A stretch of DNA of 64,000 nucleotides from ZC4RG30 sp035556135 (GCA_035556135.1 DATMFO010000005.1:1-64000); one strand, 5' to 3'; counted from the first letter of the stretch, positions 24,755-33,794 are shown. The notes: generated by a model not told the origin, from the letters alone. Numbers and translations are program-made.

Positions 24755-25168
24755 ATGTTGCAACCGAAGCGAACCAAGTATCGCAAGCAGTTCAAGGGCC
24801 GCAACACCGGCCTGGCGCAGCGCGGCAACAGCGTTGCCTTCGGCGAGTTCGGCCTGAAGGCAACCGAGCGCGCCCGCATGACCGCACGCGAGATCGAAGC
24901 GGCGCGCCGTGCCATGGCCCGCGCCGTGAAGCGCGGCGGCCAGATCTGGGTGCGGGTGTTCCCCGACGTGCCGGTTTCGAAGAAGCCCCTCGAGGTCCGC
25001 ATGGGCTCGGGCAAGGGCAACGTGGAGTACTGGGTGGCCAAGATCCAGCCCGGCAAGGTTCTTTTCGAGATGGAAGGCGTGCCCGAGGCGCAGGCCCGCG
25101 AGGCGTTCCGCCTTGCCGGCGCCAAGCTGTCGGTTTCCACGTCCTTCGTGAAGCGGCAGGTGCGTTGA
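24755..25168 (+). CDS. rplP: 50S ribosomal protein L16
   Basis: The 137-aa protein beginning MLQPKRTKYRKQFKGRNTG is L16, which contacts the A- and P-site tRNAs and completes late 50S assembly. RVFPDVPVSKKPLEVRMGSG is conserved, including the arginine region hydroxylated in some bacteria. The TGA overlaps the rpmC ATG by 1 base. Confidence 0.98.
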   Translation: MLQPKRTKYRKQFKGRNTGLAQRGNSVAFGEFGLKATERARMTAREIEAARRAMARAVKRGGQIWVRVFPDVPVSKKPLEVRMGSGKGNVEYWVAKIQPGKVLFEMEGVPEAQAREAFRLAGAKLSVSTSFVKRQVR

Positions 25169-25371
25169 TGAAAGCCAGTGATCTGCGCGGCAAGAGTGCC
25201 CAGGACCTGACCACCGAGCTGGTCAGCCTGCGCAAGGAACAGTTCGCGCTGCGCCTGCAGCGCGCCACCGGTCAGGCCATCAAGCCCGACCAGTTCGGCA
25301 AGGTGCGCAAGAACATCGCGCGCCTGAAGACCGTGCAGCGCGAGCTGCGCGGCAAGACGGGAGTGAAGTGA
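25168..25371 (+). CDS. rpmC: 50S ribosomal protein L29
   Basis: The 67-aa two-helix protein has the L29 pattern KASDLRGKSAQDLTTELVSL and RKNIARLKTVQRE. L29 sits at the exit-tunnel rim with L23. It begins at the ATG overlapping the rplP stop (TGATG) and its own stop shares a base with the rpsQ start, so the three are tightly coupled. Confidence 0.96.
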   Translation: MKASDLRGKSAQDLTTELVSLRKEQFALRLQRATGQAIKPDQFGKVRKNIARLKTVQRELRGKTGVK

Positions 25372-25649
25372 TGGCCGACGAAGCAGCAGCAGCCCAGAAG
25401 GTGCAGCGCACGCTGCAGGGCACCGTGGTCAGCGCCAAGACGGCCAAGACCATCGCGGTGGAGATCGAGCGCGTGCTCAAGCATCCCCGCTACGGCAAGT
25501 ACATCCGCCGCACCACCCGCCTGCTCGCCCATGACGAGGCCGGCGAGGCGCGCGAGGGTGACACCGTCACGATTTCGCAGTGCCGTCCCGTGTCGCGCCG
25601 CAAGGCCTGGCGCCTGGTGTCGGTGGTCGGGCGCGCGAGCGCGGTCTGA
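25371..25649 (+). CDS. rpsQ: 30S ribosomal protein S17
   Basis: The 92-aa OB-fold protein has LQGTVVSAKTAKTIAVEIER and HPRYGKYIRRTTR, diagnostic of S17. The ATG at 25371 overlaps the rpmC TGA by one base; a preceding in-frame GTG at 25368 is less likely. A short Ala-rich N-terminal extension (MADEAAAAQK) precedes the core. Confidence 0.96.
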   Translation: MADEAAAAQKVQRTLQGTVVSAKTAKTIAVEIERVLKHPRYGKYIRRTTRLLAHDEAGEAREGDTVTISQCRPVSRRKAWRLVSVVGRASAV

Positions 25650-25672
25650 AGAAGAATTAGGCAGGTAGCAAG

Positions 25673-26041
25673 ATGATCCAGATGCAGACAGTGCTCACGG
25701 CCGCTGACAACAGCGGCGCCCGCACTCTGATGTGCATCAAGGTGCTGGGTGGCTCGCACCGCCGTTATGCGACGGTGGGCGATGTCATCAAGGTGAGCGT
25801 GCAGGACGCCATTCCGCGCGGCAAGGTGAAGAAGGGCGAGGTCTATGACGCTGTCGTGGTCCGCACCGCCTTCGGCGTGCGCCGTCCCGACGGCTCGCTG
25901 ATCCGCTTCGACGGCAACGCGGCCGTGCTGCTGAACCCGAAGCTGGAGCCGATCGGCACCCGCATCTTCGGGCCGGTGACCCGCGAACTGCGCACGCAGC
26001 GTTTCATGAAGATCATTTCCCTCGCACCGGAAGTGCTCTGA
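25673..26041 (+). CDS. rplN: 50S ribosomal protein L14
   Basis: The 122-aa protein starts MIQMQTVLTAADNSGARTLM and has normal L14 length and sequence. L14 lies at the subunit interface and binds the silencing factor RsfS. It is the first gene of the spc block, 23 bp after rpsQ, with no separate promoter or terminator evident. Confidence 0.98.
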   Translation: MIQMQTVLTAADNSGARTLMCIKVLGGSHRRYATVGDVIKVSVQDAIPRGKVKKGEVYDAVVVRTAFGVRRPDGSLIRFDGNAAVLLNPKLEPIGTRIFGPVTRELRTQRFMKIISLAPEVL

Positions 26042-26061
26042 GACAACAGGATTCGAAGGCC

Positions 26062-26382
26062 ATGAAGAAATTGCGCAAGGGCGACGAAGTGGTGGTCCTG
26101 TCCGGCAAGGACAAGGGTCGCACGGGCACGATCGGCGACATCCTGCCGGACGGCAAGGTGCTGGTCGCGGGCATCAATGTCGCGAAGAAGCATGGGCGCG
26201 GCAATCCGCAGCGCAACCAGCCGGGCGGCATCCTCGACAAGGAGATGCCCCTGGATGCCTCGAAGGTTGCGATCTGGAACCCGGCTGCAAAGAAGGGTGA
26301 TCGCGTGGGCATCAGGACGCTGGCCGATGGCAAGCGCGTGCGTTTCTTCAAGTCGAGCGGCGAGCAGCTCGACGTCAAGTAA
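26062..26382 (+). CDS. rplX: 50S ribosomal protein L24
   Basis: The 106-aa KOW-domain protein (KLRKGDEVVVLSGKDKGRTG) is L24, an assembly-initiating protein at the exit tunnel. GGILDKEMPLDASKVAIWN is conserved. It is spaced 20 bp from rplN and 12 bp from rplE. Confidence 0.97.
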   Translation: MKKLRKGDEVVVLSGKDKGRTGTIGDILPDGKVLVAGINVAKKHGRGNPQRNQPGGILDKEMPLDASKVAIWNPAAKKGDRVGIRTLADGKRVRFFKSSGEQLDVK

Positions 26383-26394
26383 GGCGAGACCGCA

Positions 26395-26934
26395 ATGAGC
26401 AGGTTGCAGGAATATTACAAGACCACCGTCCAGCCGAAGCTGGCGGCGGACCTCGGGCTGAAGAACCCGATGCAGGTGCCCAGGATCACCAAGATCACGG
26501 TGAACATGGGCGTGGGCGAGGCCGTGGCCGATCGCAAGATCGTCGACGCTGCCGCGGCCGACCTGGCGAAGATCACGGGGCAGAAGCCGGTGATCACCAA
26601 GGCGAAGAAGGCCATCGCGTCCTTCAAGCTGCGCGAAGGCCTGCCGATCGGCGCCAAGGTCACGCTGCGCGGCCCGCGGATGTACGAGTTTCTCGATCGC
26701 TTGGTGTCGATTGCGCTGCCGCGCGTGCGTGACTTCCGCGGCGTTTCGGGCCGGGCCTTCGACGGCCGCGGCAACTACACCCTCGGTGTGAAGGAACAGA
26801 TCATCTTCCCCGAGATCCAGTACGACCAGATCGACCAGCTGCGTGGCATGGACATCACCATCACCACCACCGCCACGACCAACGAACAGGGCCGGGCGCT
26901 GCTGGAAGCTTTCAACTTCCCGTTCCGCAAGTAA
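26395..26934 (+). CDS. rplE: 50S ribosomal protein L5
   Basis: The 179-aa protein beginning MSRLQEYYKTTVQPKL is L5, part of the 5S rRNP. NPMQVPRITKITVNMGVGE and VTLRGPRMYEFLDRL are diagnostic. Length is exactly as expected for proteobacteria. Confidence 0.98.
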   Translation: MSRLQEYYKTTVQPKLAADLGLKNPMQVPRITKITVNMGVGEAVADRKIVDAAAADLAKITGQKPVITKAKKAIASFKLREGLPIGAKVTLRGPRMYEFLDRLVSIALPRVRDFRGVSGRAFDGRGNYTLGVKEQIIFPEIQYDQIDQLRGMDITITTTATTNEQGRALLEAFNFPFRK

Positions 26935-26963
26935 CGGGCGTCTTTTCGAGGAAACCGAACGAC

Positions 26964-27269
26964 ATGGCCAAGACAAGCATGGTCGAACGCGAGAAGCGCC
27001 GCGAGCGCACCGCGAAGAAGTACGCCGCGAAGCGCGAGCAGCTCAAGGAGCTGATCCGCAGCCCGCGCACTTCCGACGAGGCGCGTGCCGAGGCGCAGGT
27101 GAAGCTGCAGAAGCTGCCCCGCGACGCGAGCCCGACCCGCGGCCGCAACCGCTGCCAGCTCACCGGCCGGCCGCGTGGCGTCTACCGCAAGTTCGGCCTC
27201 GCGCGTACCAAGATCCGCGAAGTGGCCAATCGCGGCGAAATCCCCGGTCTCGTGAAGTCGAGCTGGTAG
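26964..27269 (+). CDS. rpsN: 30S ribosomal protein S14 (zinc-independent form)
   Basis: The 101-aa protein carries the conserved C-terminal block RNRCQLTGRPRGVYRKFGL. It is the long form without the CxxC zinc ribbon, so it does not depend on zinc. This contrasts with L36 in the same cluster, which keeps its zinc ligands. Confidence 0.97.
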   Translation: MAKTSMVEREKRRERTAKKYAAKREQLKELIRSPRTSDEARAEAQVKLQKLPRDASPTRGRNRCQLTGRPRGVYRKFGLARTKIREVANRGEIPGLVKSSW

Positions 27270-27282
27270 GAGACAAGCACCA

Positions 27283-27678
27283 ATGAGCATGACCGATCCA
27301 GTCGCCGACCTGCTGACCCGCATCCGCAACGGACAGAGCGCGGGCAAGGCGAACATCAGCCTCGAGTCGTCCAAGATCAAGACGGCGATTGCGCGCGTGC
27401 TGAAGGACGAGGGTTACGTGGCGGACTTCCGCGTCTCCGACGAGACCGGCAAGCCGCGCCTGATCATCGACCTGAAGTACTACGAAGGCCGCCCCGTCAT
27501 CGACCGCCTCGAGCGCGTCAGCCGTCCGGGCCTGCGGATCTACCGCGGCAAGGACGAGCTGCCCAAGGTGCTGGGTGGCATGGGCACCGTCATCGTCTCC
27601 ACGCCGCAGGGCGTGATGACCGACCGCCAGGCGCGCGCCATCGGCCAGGGCGGCGAAGTCCTCTGCATCGTGGCGTAA
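27283..27678 (+). CDS. rpsH: 30S ribosomal protein S8
   Basis: The 131-aa protein starts MSMTDPVADLLTRIRNGQSA and ends GEVLCIVA, the standard S8 ends. S8 binds 16S helix 21 and, in E. coli, represses the spc operon by binding the rplE message. Confidence 0.98.
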   Translation: MSMTDPVADLLTRIRNGQSAGKANISLESSKIKTAIARVLKDEGYVADFRVSDETGKPRLIIDLKYYEGRPVIDRLERVSRPGLRIYRGKDELPKVLGGMGTVIVSTPQGVMTDRQARAIGQGGEVLCIVA

Positions 27679-27691
27679 GGGTCCAGAAGCA

Positions 27692-28222
27692 ATGTCGCGA
27701 GTAGCCAAAAATCCGGTTCCACTGCCGCAGGGCGTCACCGCCACGATCGCGGCCGGGCAGATCACCATCAAGGGCGCGAAGGGTTCGCTGAACCTGCCGC
27801 TGGCCCAGGGTGTCACCGTCGCCGAGAAAGACAAGGCGTTGCAGGTGACCTACACCACCGCGGAGGGTGCGCGCATGCGCGCCGGCTCCACCCGTGCTCA
27901 CCTGGCCAACATGGTCACGGGCGTCACGAAGGGATACGAGAAGAAGCTGGAACTGGTGGGCGTGGGCTTCCGCGCCGCCGTGGCCGGCAAGAGCCTGAAC
28001 CTCACGCTCGGCTTCTCGCATGCGGTCGTCTTCCCCATCCCCGAGGGCATCTCCATCGAGGCGCCGAGCCAGACCGAGGTGCTCGTCAAGGGTGCGGACA
28101 AGCAGCGCGTCGGACAGGTGGCCGCGGAAATCCGCGGTATCCGTCCGCCCGAGCCCTACAAGGGCAAGGGCGTGAAGTACTCCGACGAGAAGATCAGTTT
28201 GAAGGAAGGCAAGAAGAAGTAA
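27692..28222 (+). CDS. rplF: 50S ribosomal protein L6
   Basis: The 176-aa L6 has the conserved ending PEPYKGKGVKYSDEKI followed by a Lys-rich tail. It lies near the sarcin-ricin loop and factor-binding site. MSRVAKNPVPLPQGV at the start is typical. Confidence 0.98.
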   Translation: MSRVAKNPVPLPQGVTATIAAGQITIKGAKGSLNLPLAQGVTVAEKDKALQVTYTTAEGARMRAGSTRAHLANMVTGVTKGYEKKLELVGVGFRAAVAGKSLNLTLGFSHAVVFPIPEGISIEAPSQTEVLVKGADKQRVGQVAAEIRGIRPPEPYKGKGVKYSDEKISLKEGKKK

Positions 28223-28240
28223 GGCCTTCAGGAACAAAAC

Positions 28241-28600
28241 ATGTCATTCACTTCCAAGGAACGTCGTCAGCGCCGCGCATTCAAGGTCCGGCTGCACATC
28301 CGTGAACTGGGCGTTGCCCGGCTCACCGTGCACCGCACGCCGCGGCACATTTATGCGCAGGTGTTCGATGCCAGCGGCTCGAAGGTGCTGGCTTCGGCCT
28401 CCACCCTGCTCGACGCCGTCAGCAAGGAGCTGAAGGGCACTGGCAACGTGGACGCGGCCAAGGCCGTGGGTCGCGAGATAGCCGCGCGTGCGAAGGCCGC
28501 CGGCATCGAGAAGGTTGCGTTCGATCGTTCGGGCTTCCGCTATCACGGTCGCATCAAGGCCCTGGCCGATGCGGCGCGCGAAGCAGGCCTCGAGTTCTAA
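28241..28600 (+). CDS. rplR: 50S ribosomal protein L18
   Basis: The 119-aa protein has VHRTPRHIYAQVFD and FDRSGFRYHGRIKALADAAREAGLEF, the 5S-rRNA-binding L18. The N-terminus is Arg-rich as usual. It is 18 bp after rplF and 20 bp before rpsE. Confidence 0.97.
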   Translation: MSFTSKERRQRRAFKVRLHIRELGVARLTVHRTPRHIYAQVFDASGSKVLASASTLLDAVSKELKGTGNVDAAKAVGREIAARAKAAGIEKVAFDRSGFRYHGRIKALADAAREAGLEF

Positions 28601-28620
28601 ACCCTCACCGGGATTCCAAG

Positions 28621-29130
28621 ATGGCACGAGTTGAAAGAAAGGATCAGCCGGCGGACGAGTTCAGCGAGAAGCTGGTAGCCGTCAACCGCACCGCGAAGGT
28701 CGTGAAGGGTGGCCGCCAGTTCGGCTTCACCGCACTGACCGTGGTGGGCGACGGCAGCGGCCGCGTGGGCTTCGGCTTCGGCAAGGCGCGCGAGGTGCCG
28801 GTGGCGATCTCCAAGGCCATGGCGCATGCCCGCAAGAACCTGGTCAACGTGAGCCTGAAGAAGGACACGCTGCACTACGCCGTGCGCGGCACCCACGGCG
28901 CCACGCGCGTGCTGATGCAGCCGGCCTCCGACGGTACGGGCGTCATCGCCGGCGGCGCGATGCGCGCGGTGCTGGAGTGCGTTGGCGTGCGCAACGTGCT
29001 GGCCAAGAGCTACGGTTCGCGCAACCCGATCAACGTGGTGCGCGCCACCATCAATGCGCTCTCGTCGGTGCGTTCGCCCGACGACATCGCCGCCAAGCGC
29101 GGCAAGAGCGTCGAAGAGATCCTGGGATAA
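28621..29130 (+). CDS. rpsE: 30S ribosomal protein S5
   Basis: The 169-aa S5 has the N-terminal double-stranded RNA-binding domain (AVNRTAKVVKGGRQFGFTAL) and the C-terminal S5 fold. S5 is at the mRNA entry tunnel and affects decoding accuracy. rpmD follows 4 bp later. Confidence 0.98.
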   Translation: MARVERKDQPADEFSEKLVAVNRTAKVVKGGRQFGFTALTVVGDGSGRVGFGFGKAREVPVAISKAMAHARKNLVNVSLKKDTLHYAVRGTHGATRVLMQPASDGTGVIAGGAMRAVLECVGVRNVLAKSYGSRNPINVVRATINALSSVRSPDDIAAKRGKSVEEILG

Positions 29131-29134
29131 GGCC

Positions 29135-29323
29135 ATGGCAACCAAATCCATTCGTGTCACCCAGGTGAAGAGCACCTTCGGCGAGCTGAAAGCCATCATC
29201 TCGTCGGTGAAGGGGCTGGGGCTGCGCCGCCGCCACCACTCGGTGGTCGTGCAGGACACCCCGGAGAATCGCGGCATGATCAATGCCGCAATCCACCTGC
29301 TGAAGGTGGAGGAGGCGAAGTAA
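29135..29323 (+). CDS. rpmD: 50S ribosomal protein L30
   Basis: This 62-aa protein (IRVTQVKSTFGELKAI, GLRRRHHSVVVQDTPENRGM) is L30, short as usual. The start ATG at 29135 is 4 bp after the rpsE stop. Its stop overlaps the rplO ATG by one base. Confidence 0.96.
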   Translation: MATKSIRVTQVKSTFGELKAIISSVKGLGLRRRHHSVVVQDTPENRGMINAAIHLLKVEEAK

Positions 29324-29760
29324 TGAAACTGAACACCATCAAGCCGGGCGCCGGTGCAAAGCGTGCAAGGCTGCGCGTGGGCCGCGGTGCGTCCGCCGGC
29401 CAGGGCAAGACCTGCGGCCGTGGCGTGAAGGGCCAGCGTGCGCGCAAGGGCGGCTACCACAAGGTGGGCTTCGAGGGCGGCCAGATGCCGCTGCAGCGCC
29501 GCCTGCCGAAGGTGGGCTTCCGTTCGGCCATCAAGGCCACGCGTGCGGAAGTGCGCCTGTCCGAGCTCAACGGCATCGACGCTGCGGTGATCGACCTCGA
29601 CGCCCTGAAGAAGGCCGGGGTGGTCAACGTGTTCGCCGAGAAGGCGAAGGTCGTGCTGTCCGGCGAGCTGACCAGGGCCGTGACCCTCAAGGGCATCGGC
29701 GCCACCAAGGGTGCGCTGGCCGCGATCGAGAAGGCCGGCGGCCGTATCGAGGCTGCCTGA
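29323..29760 (+). CDS. rplO: 50S ribosomal protein L15
   Basis: The 145-aa protein has the Gly/Arg-rich N-terminal region (RVGRGASAGQGKTCGRG, FEGGQMPLQRRLPK) characteristic of L15, a late assembly protein. It overlaps rpmD by one base and leads into secY, the conserved order. Confidence 0.98.
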   Translation: MKLNTIKPGAGAKRARLRVGRGASAGQGKTCGRGVKGQRARKGGYHKVGFEGGQMPLQRRLPKVGFRSAIKATRAEVRLSELNGIDAAVIDLDALKKAGVVNVFAEKAKVVLSGELTRAVTLKGIGATKGALAAIEKAGGRIEAA

Positions 29761-29786
29761 GCACACAAGGGACCTGACAGAGGAAC

Positions 29787-31139
29787 ATGGCCAACACACC
29801 TGCAATGAATCCGGCGGCTGCGCTGGGCGATGCGACCCGCTTCGGCGACATTCGCAAGCGCCTGGCGTTCCTGATCGGAGCGCTGATCGTCTATCGCATC
29901 GGCACCTTCATTCCGGTGCCGGGCATCGATCCGCAGCGCGTGGCGGCGTTCTTCTCCGACAACGCCGGCACGATCCTGGGCGTGGTGAACATGTTTTCCG
30001 GCGGCGCCATGGAGCGCATGTCCATCTTCGCGATGGGCGTGATGCCCTACATTTCCGCCTCGATCATCATCCAGATGATGTCGATGGTGGTGCCGTCGCT
30101 GATGGAGCTGCGCAAGGAAGGCGAGTCCGGCCGGCGCAAGATCACGCAGATCACCCGCTATGCGACGGTGGTGCTGGCCCTGTTCCAGTCGCTGGCCGCA
30201 GCGGCCACGCTGCAGAGCGGTGGCATGGTGCTGTCGCCGGGCCCGCTGTCCTGGCTGTTCCCGGCCACGGTGACGATGACCTGCGGAACCATGTTCCTGA
30301 TGTGGCTGGGCGAGCAGATCACCGAGCGCGGCGTGGGCAACGGCATCTCGATGCTGATCCTGGTGAGCATCATCTCCGGCCTGCCGGGTGCTGTGGGCAA
30401 CACCGTGCGCCAGATCAACAGCGGCGAAATGGGCGGCCCCACGGCCATCCTGCTGCTGGTGGGCATCGTGCTGATCACCTGGTGCTGCGTGTTCATGGAG
30501 CGTGCCCAGCGCCGCATCACCGTGAACTATGCCAAGCGCCAGGTCGGCCGCCGCATGCTGCAGGGCCAGAGCACGCACCTGCCGTTCAAGCTGAACATGT
30601 CGGGCGTGATCCCGCCGATCTTCGCCTCGAGCCTGCTGCTGTTCCCGGCGACGATTGCCCAGTTCGCGGGCACGGCCGCCGATCCGGACGCCGCCGGCAA
30701 CTGGCTGACGCGCGTATCGACGGCCCTGTCGTATGGCCAGCCGCTGCACCTGGTGCTGTACGGCGGCCTGATCATCGGCTTCGCGTTCTTCTACACCGCG
30801 CTGGTGTTCAATGCGCGCGAGACAGCCGACAACCTGAAGAAGTCCGGGGCGTTCATCCCGGGCATCCGTCCGGGACAGCAGACCGGCGAGTACATCGACA
30901 AGGTGCTCACGCGCCTGACCCTGTGGGGTGCGCTGTACATCGCGGCGGTGTGCCTGATTCCCGAATTCATGATGGCGTCGCAGGGCGTGCCCTTCCAGTT
31001 CGGTGGCACCTCGCTGCTGATCCTGGTCGTGGTGGTGATGGACTTCGCCGCGCAGCTGCAGGCGCATGCGATGTCGCACCAGTATCCGGGTTTGATGAAG
31101 AAGGCCAACCTGCTGGGTGGCCGCAACAGCGAGAGCTGA
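29787..31139 (+). CDS. secY: Protein translocase subunit SecY
   Basis: The 450-aa channel subunit of the Sec translocon has ten predicted membrane segments. Diagnostic blocks include VYRIGTFIPVPGID in TM1, MGVMPYISASIIIQ, GQGIGNG-like GVGNGISMLI and the C-terminal GGTSLLILVVVVMD. It sits at the usual place between rplO and rpmJ, so translocon and ribosome synthesis stay linked. Confidence 0.98.
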   Translation: MANTPAMNPAAALGDATRFGDIRKRLAFLIGALIVYRIGTFIPVPGIDPQRVAAFFSDNAGTILGVVNMFSGGAMERMSIFAMGVMPYISASIIIQMMSMVVPSLMELRKEGESGRRKITQITRYATVVLALFQSLAAAATLQSGGMVLSPGPLSWLFPATVTMTCGTMFLMWLGEQITERGVGNGISMLILVSIISGLPGAVGNTVRQINSGEMGGPTAILLLVGIVLITWCCVFMERAQRRITVNYAKRQVGRRMLQGQSTHLPFKLNMSGVIPPIFASSLLLFPATIAQFAGTAADPDAAGNWLTRVSTALSYGQPLHLVLYGGLIIGFAFFYTALVFNARETADNLKKSGAFIPGIRPGQQTGEYIDKVLTRLTLWGALYIAAVCLIPEFMMASQGVPFQFGGTSLLILVVVVMDFAAQLQAHAMSHQYPGLMKKANLLGGRNSES

Positions 31140-31149
31140 GGGTTTCGAC

Positions 31150-31263
31150 ATGAAGGTACGTCCGTCAGTAAAGAAGATCTGCAAGAACTGCAAGATCGTG
31201 CGCCGCAAGCGCATCGTGTACGTGATCTGTTCCGAGACGCGCCACAAGCAGCGTCAGGGTTGA
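31150..31263 (+). CDS. rpmJ: 50S ribosomal protein L36 (zinc-binding form)
   Basis: A 37-codon ORF reads MKVRPSVKKICKNCKIVRR and continues to a TGA at 31261-31263. The zinc ligands Cys11, Cys14, Cys27 and His32 are all present, so this is the C+ form. It lies 10 bp after secY, its usual place, and ends 39 bp before rpsM. Confidence 0.97.
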   Translation: MKVRPSVKKICKNCKIVRRKRIVYVICSETRHKQRQG

Positions 31264-31302
31264 TCAGGGCCACGTGATCAGGAATTTTTCGGAGAGCATG
31301 TA

Positions 31303-31683
31303 ATGGCGCGTATTGCCGGCATCAACATCCCGATGAACAAGCACGTGTGGGTCGGGCTGACCCACATCTATGGCGTCGGTCGCACCCGCGCCAGGGAGTG
31401 CTGCTCACTCGCGGGCGTCAACCCCTCCACCAAGGTGAAGGACCTGACCGAGCCCGAGGTCGCGGCGCTGCGTTCGCAGATCGCCAAGTGGCTGGTCGAG
31501 GGTGACCTGCGCCGCGAGGTGTCGATGAACATCAAGCGCCTGATGGACCTGGGCACCTGGCGCGGCATGCGTCACCGCAAGGGCCTGCCGATGCGCGGAC
31601 AGCGCACGCGCACCAATGCGCGCACCCGCAAGGGCCCGCGCAAGGCGGCGGTGAAGCTGAACGCTCCCCCGGGCAAGGCGTAA
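31303..31683 (+). CDS. rpsM: 30S ribosomal protein S13
   Basis: The 126-aa S13 begins MARIAGINIP and has the conserved RGMRHRKGLPMRGQRTRTNA tail that contacts the P-site tRNA and intersubunit bridges. It is slightly longer at the C-terminus than E. coli S13. It starts the alpha block. Confidence 0.98.
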   Translation: MARIAGINIPMNKHVWVGLTHIYGVGRTRARECCSLAGVNPSTKVKDLTEPEVAALRSQIAKWLVEGDLRREVSMNIKRLMDLGTWRGMRHRKGLPMRGQRTRTNARTRKGPRKAAVKLNAPPGKA

Positions 31684-31717
31684 CGCACAAGGCTTATAGC
31701 AAGGGCAACGACACAAG

Positions 31718-32134
31718 ATGGCCGATCAAAAGACAGCAGCCGCCAATGCGGCCGCAGCCGCGAAGAAGCCGAAGAAGGCGCGCAAGAACGTCCTGGACGG
31801 GATTGCGCACATCCACGCTTCCTTCAACAACACCATCGTCACGATCACCGATCGCCAGGGCAACACCCTGTCGTGGGCGACGTCCGGCGGTTGCGGCTTC
31901 CGTGGCTCCCGCAAAAGCACGCCTTTCGCCGCACAGGTCGCGGCCGAGAAGGCTGGCGTCGCCGCGCAGGAGCACGGGCTGAAGAACGTGGAAGTGCGTG
32001 TCGGTGGCCCCGGTCCCGGCCGCGAATCCGCGGTCCGCGCCCTGAACGGTTGCGGGCTGAAGATCACCAGCATCGAAGACGTCACCCCGATTCCGCACAA
32101 CGGTTGCCGGCCGCCGAAGAAGCGCCGGGTCTGA
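31718..32134 (+). CDS. rpsK: 30S ribosomal protein S11
   Basis: The 138-aa S11 has VLDGIAHIHASFNNTIVTITD and ends IPHNGCRPPKKRRV, the platform protein of 30S. The N-terminus carries an Ala/Lys-rich extension of about 20 residues before the conserved core. Confidence 0.98.
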   Translation: MADQKTAAANAAAAAKKPKKARKNVLDGIAHIHASFNNTIVTITDRQGNTLSWATSGGCGFRGSRKSTPFAAQVAAEKAGVAAQEHGLKNVEVRVGGPGPGRESAVRALNGCGLKITSIEDVTPIPHNGCRPPKKRRV

Positions 32135-32142
32135 GGTAACAA

Positions 32143-32766
32143 ATGGCTCGTTATACCGGTCCAAAGTGCAAGCTCTCGCGTCGCGAGGGCACCGACCTGT
32201 TCCTCAAGAGCGGCACCAAGCCGCTGGAGAGCAAGTGCAAGCTGCAGGTGCCGCCAGGCGGCATCAAGGGCGAGCGCCGCCAGCGCCTGTCCGACTACGG
32301 CACGCAGCTGCGCGAGAAGCAGAAGCTGCGCCGCATGTACGGCGTGCTCGAGCGGCAGTTCCGCGGCTACTACCAGGAGGCCGCGCGCCGTCCGGGTGCC
32401 ACCGGCGAGACGCTGCTGAAGCTGCTGGAGTGCCGCCTCGACAACGTGGTCTATCGCATGGGCTTCGCCGCCACGCGCGCCGAGGCGCGCCAGCTGGTGA
32501 GCCACAAGGGCGTGGAAGTCAACGGCGAGCCGGTGACCATCGCGTCCTACCAGGTGAAGGCCGGTGACGTGGTGCAGATCCGCGAGAAGTCGCGCAAGCA
32601 GCTGCGTATCCAGAACGCGCTGACCGTGGCCGCGCAGGTGGGTTTCCCCGAATGGCTCGATGTGAATGAAAAGGAATTCCGCGGCGTGTTCAAGGCCGCG
32701 CCGGCGCGCGATGAAGTGCTGCCGGACATCAATGAGAACCTGGTAGTCGAGCTGTACTCGAAGTAA
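32143..32766 (+). CDS. rpsD: 30S ribosomal protein S4
   Basis: The 207-aa S4 contains an S4 RNA-binding domain (RLDNVVYRMGFAATRAEARQ, about 100-119). S4 starts 30S assembly and in enterobacteria represses the alpha operon by binding a pseudoknot before rpsM; whether the rpsM leader here folds that way was not determined. Confidence 0.98.
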   Translation: MARYTGPKCKLSRREGTDLFLKSGTKPLESKCKLQVPPGGIKGERRQRLSDYGTQLREKQKLRRMYGVLERQFRGYYQEAARRPGATGETLLKLLECRLDNVVYRMGFAATRAEARQLVSHKGVEVNGEPVTIASYQVKAGDVVQIREKSRKQLRIQNALTVAAQVGFPEWLDVNEKEFRGVFKAAPARDEVLPDINENLVVELYSK

Positions 32767-32779
32767 TGCTGGAGGTCTG

Positions 32780-33778
32780 ATGACATCCTCTGTGAATGAA
32801 TTCCTGAAGCCCCGCGTCGTCAAGGTGCAGCCGGTTGCGCCGCGCCAGGCGCGCGTGGTGATCGAGCCCTTCGAGCGCGGCTTCGGCCACACGCTGGGCA
32901 ACGCGCTGCGTCGCGTGCTGCTGTCCTCGATGCCGGGCGCCGCGATCACCGAAGTGGAGATCGAGGGCGTGCTGCACGAGTACACCTCCATCGAGGGCGT
33001 GCAGGAGGATGTCGTGGACATCCTGCTGAACCTGAAGGCCGTGGCCATCCGCATGCATGCGCGTGACGTGGCCGAGCTGCGCCTGTCGAAGAAGGGCCCG
33101 GGCCCGGTGACCGCCGGCGACATCCAGACCGACCACGACATCGAGATCGTGAACCCGGAGCTGGTCATCGCGAACCTGACGCAGGCCGGCAGCCTGTCGA
33201 TGTCGCTGAAGATCGAGAAGGGCCGTGGCTACCGACCGGCGCAGCAGCGTGCTGCGTTCGAGGAGTCGACCCGCCCGATCGGCCGCCTGCAGCTGGATGC
33301 CTCGTTCAGCCCGGTCCGCCGCGTCACGTATGCGGTGGATGCCGCGCGCGTGGAGCAGCGCACCGACCTCGACAAGCTGGTGCTCGACATCGAGACCAAC
33401 GGCACCATCGACGCGGAGGAAGCCATCCGCCGCGCCGGCAGCATCCTCAAGGACCAGCTGTCCGTGTTCGTCGACCTGCAGGGCGAGGACGAGGCCAGCG
33501 GCGCCAAGGTCACCGAGATGCAGTTCGATCCGCTGCTGCTGCGGCCCGTGGACGAGCTGGAGCTCACCGTGCGCAGCGCCAACTGCCTCAAGGCTGAGAA
33601 CATCCATTACATTGGCGACCTGGTGCAGCGCACGGAAGTGGAGCTGCTGCGCACCCCGAACCTCGGCAAGAAGTCGCTTACCGAGATCAAGGAAGTGCTG
33701 CAGGGCCACGGCCTGATGCTGGGCATGCGTCTGGAAGGCTGGCCGCCGGCCGGCCTCCGCCACGACGAAAGTGTCTGA
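32780..33778 (+). CDS. rpoA: RNA polymerase alpha subunit
   Basis: The 332-aa subunit has the N-terminal dimerisation domain (FERGFGHTLGNALRRVLLSSMPG) and the C-terminal domain that touches UP elements and activators (RSANCLKAENIHYIGDLVQR, then TPNLGKKSLTEIKEVL). Length and position after rpsD are canonical. A hairpin follows in the 67-bp gap before rplQ. Confidence 0.98.
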   Translation: MTSSVNEFLKPRVVKVQPVAPRQARVVIEPFERGFGHTLGNALRRVLLSSMPGAAITEVEIEGVLHEYTSIEGVQEDVVDILLNLKAVAIRMHARDVAELRLSKKGPGPVTAGDIQTDHDIEIVNPELVIANLTQAGSLSMSLKIEKGRGYRPAQQRAAFEESTRPIGRLQLDASFSPVRRVTYAVDAARVEQRTDLDKLVLDIETNGTIDAEEAIRRAGSILKDQLSVFVDLQGEDEASGAKVTEMQFDPLLLRPVDELELTVRSANCLKAENIHYIGDLVQRTEVELLRTPNLGKKSLTEIKEVLQGHGLMLGMRLEGWPPAGLRHDESV

Positions 33779-33794
33779 TCTGAACCATTAATGT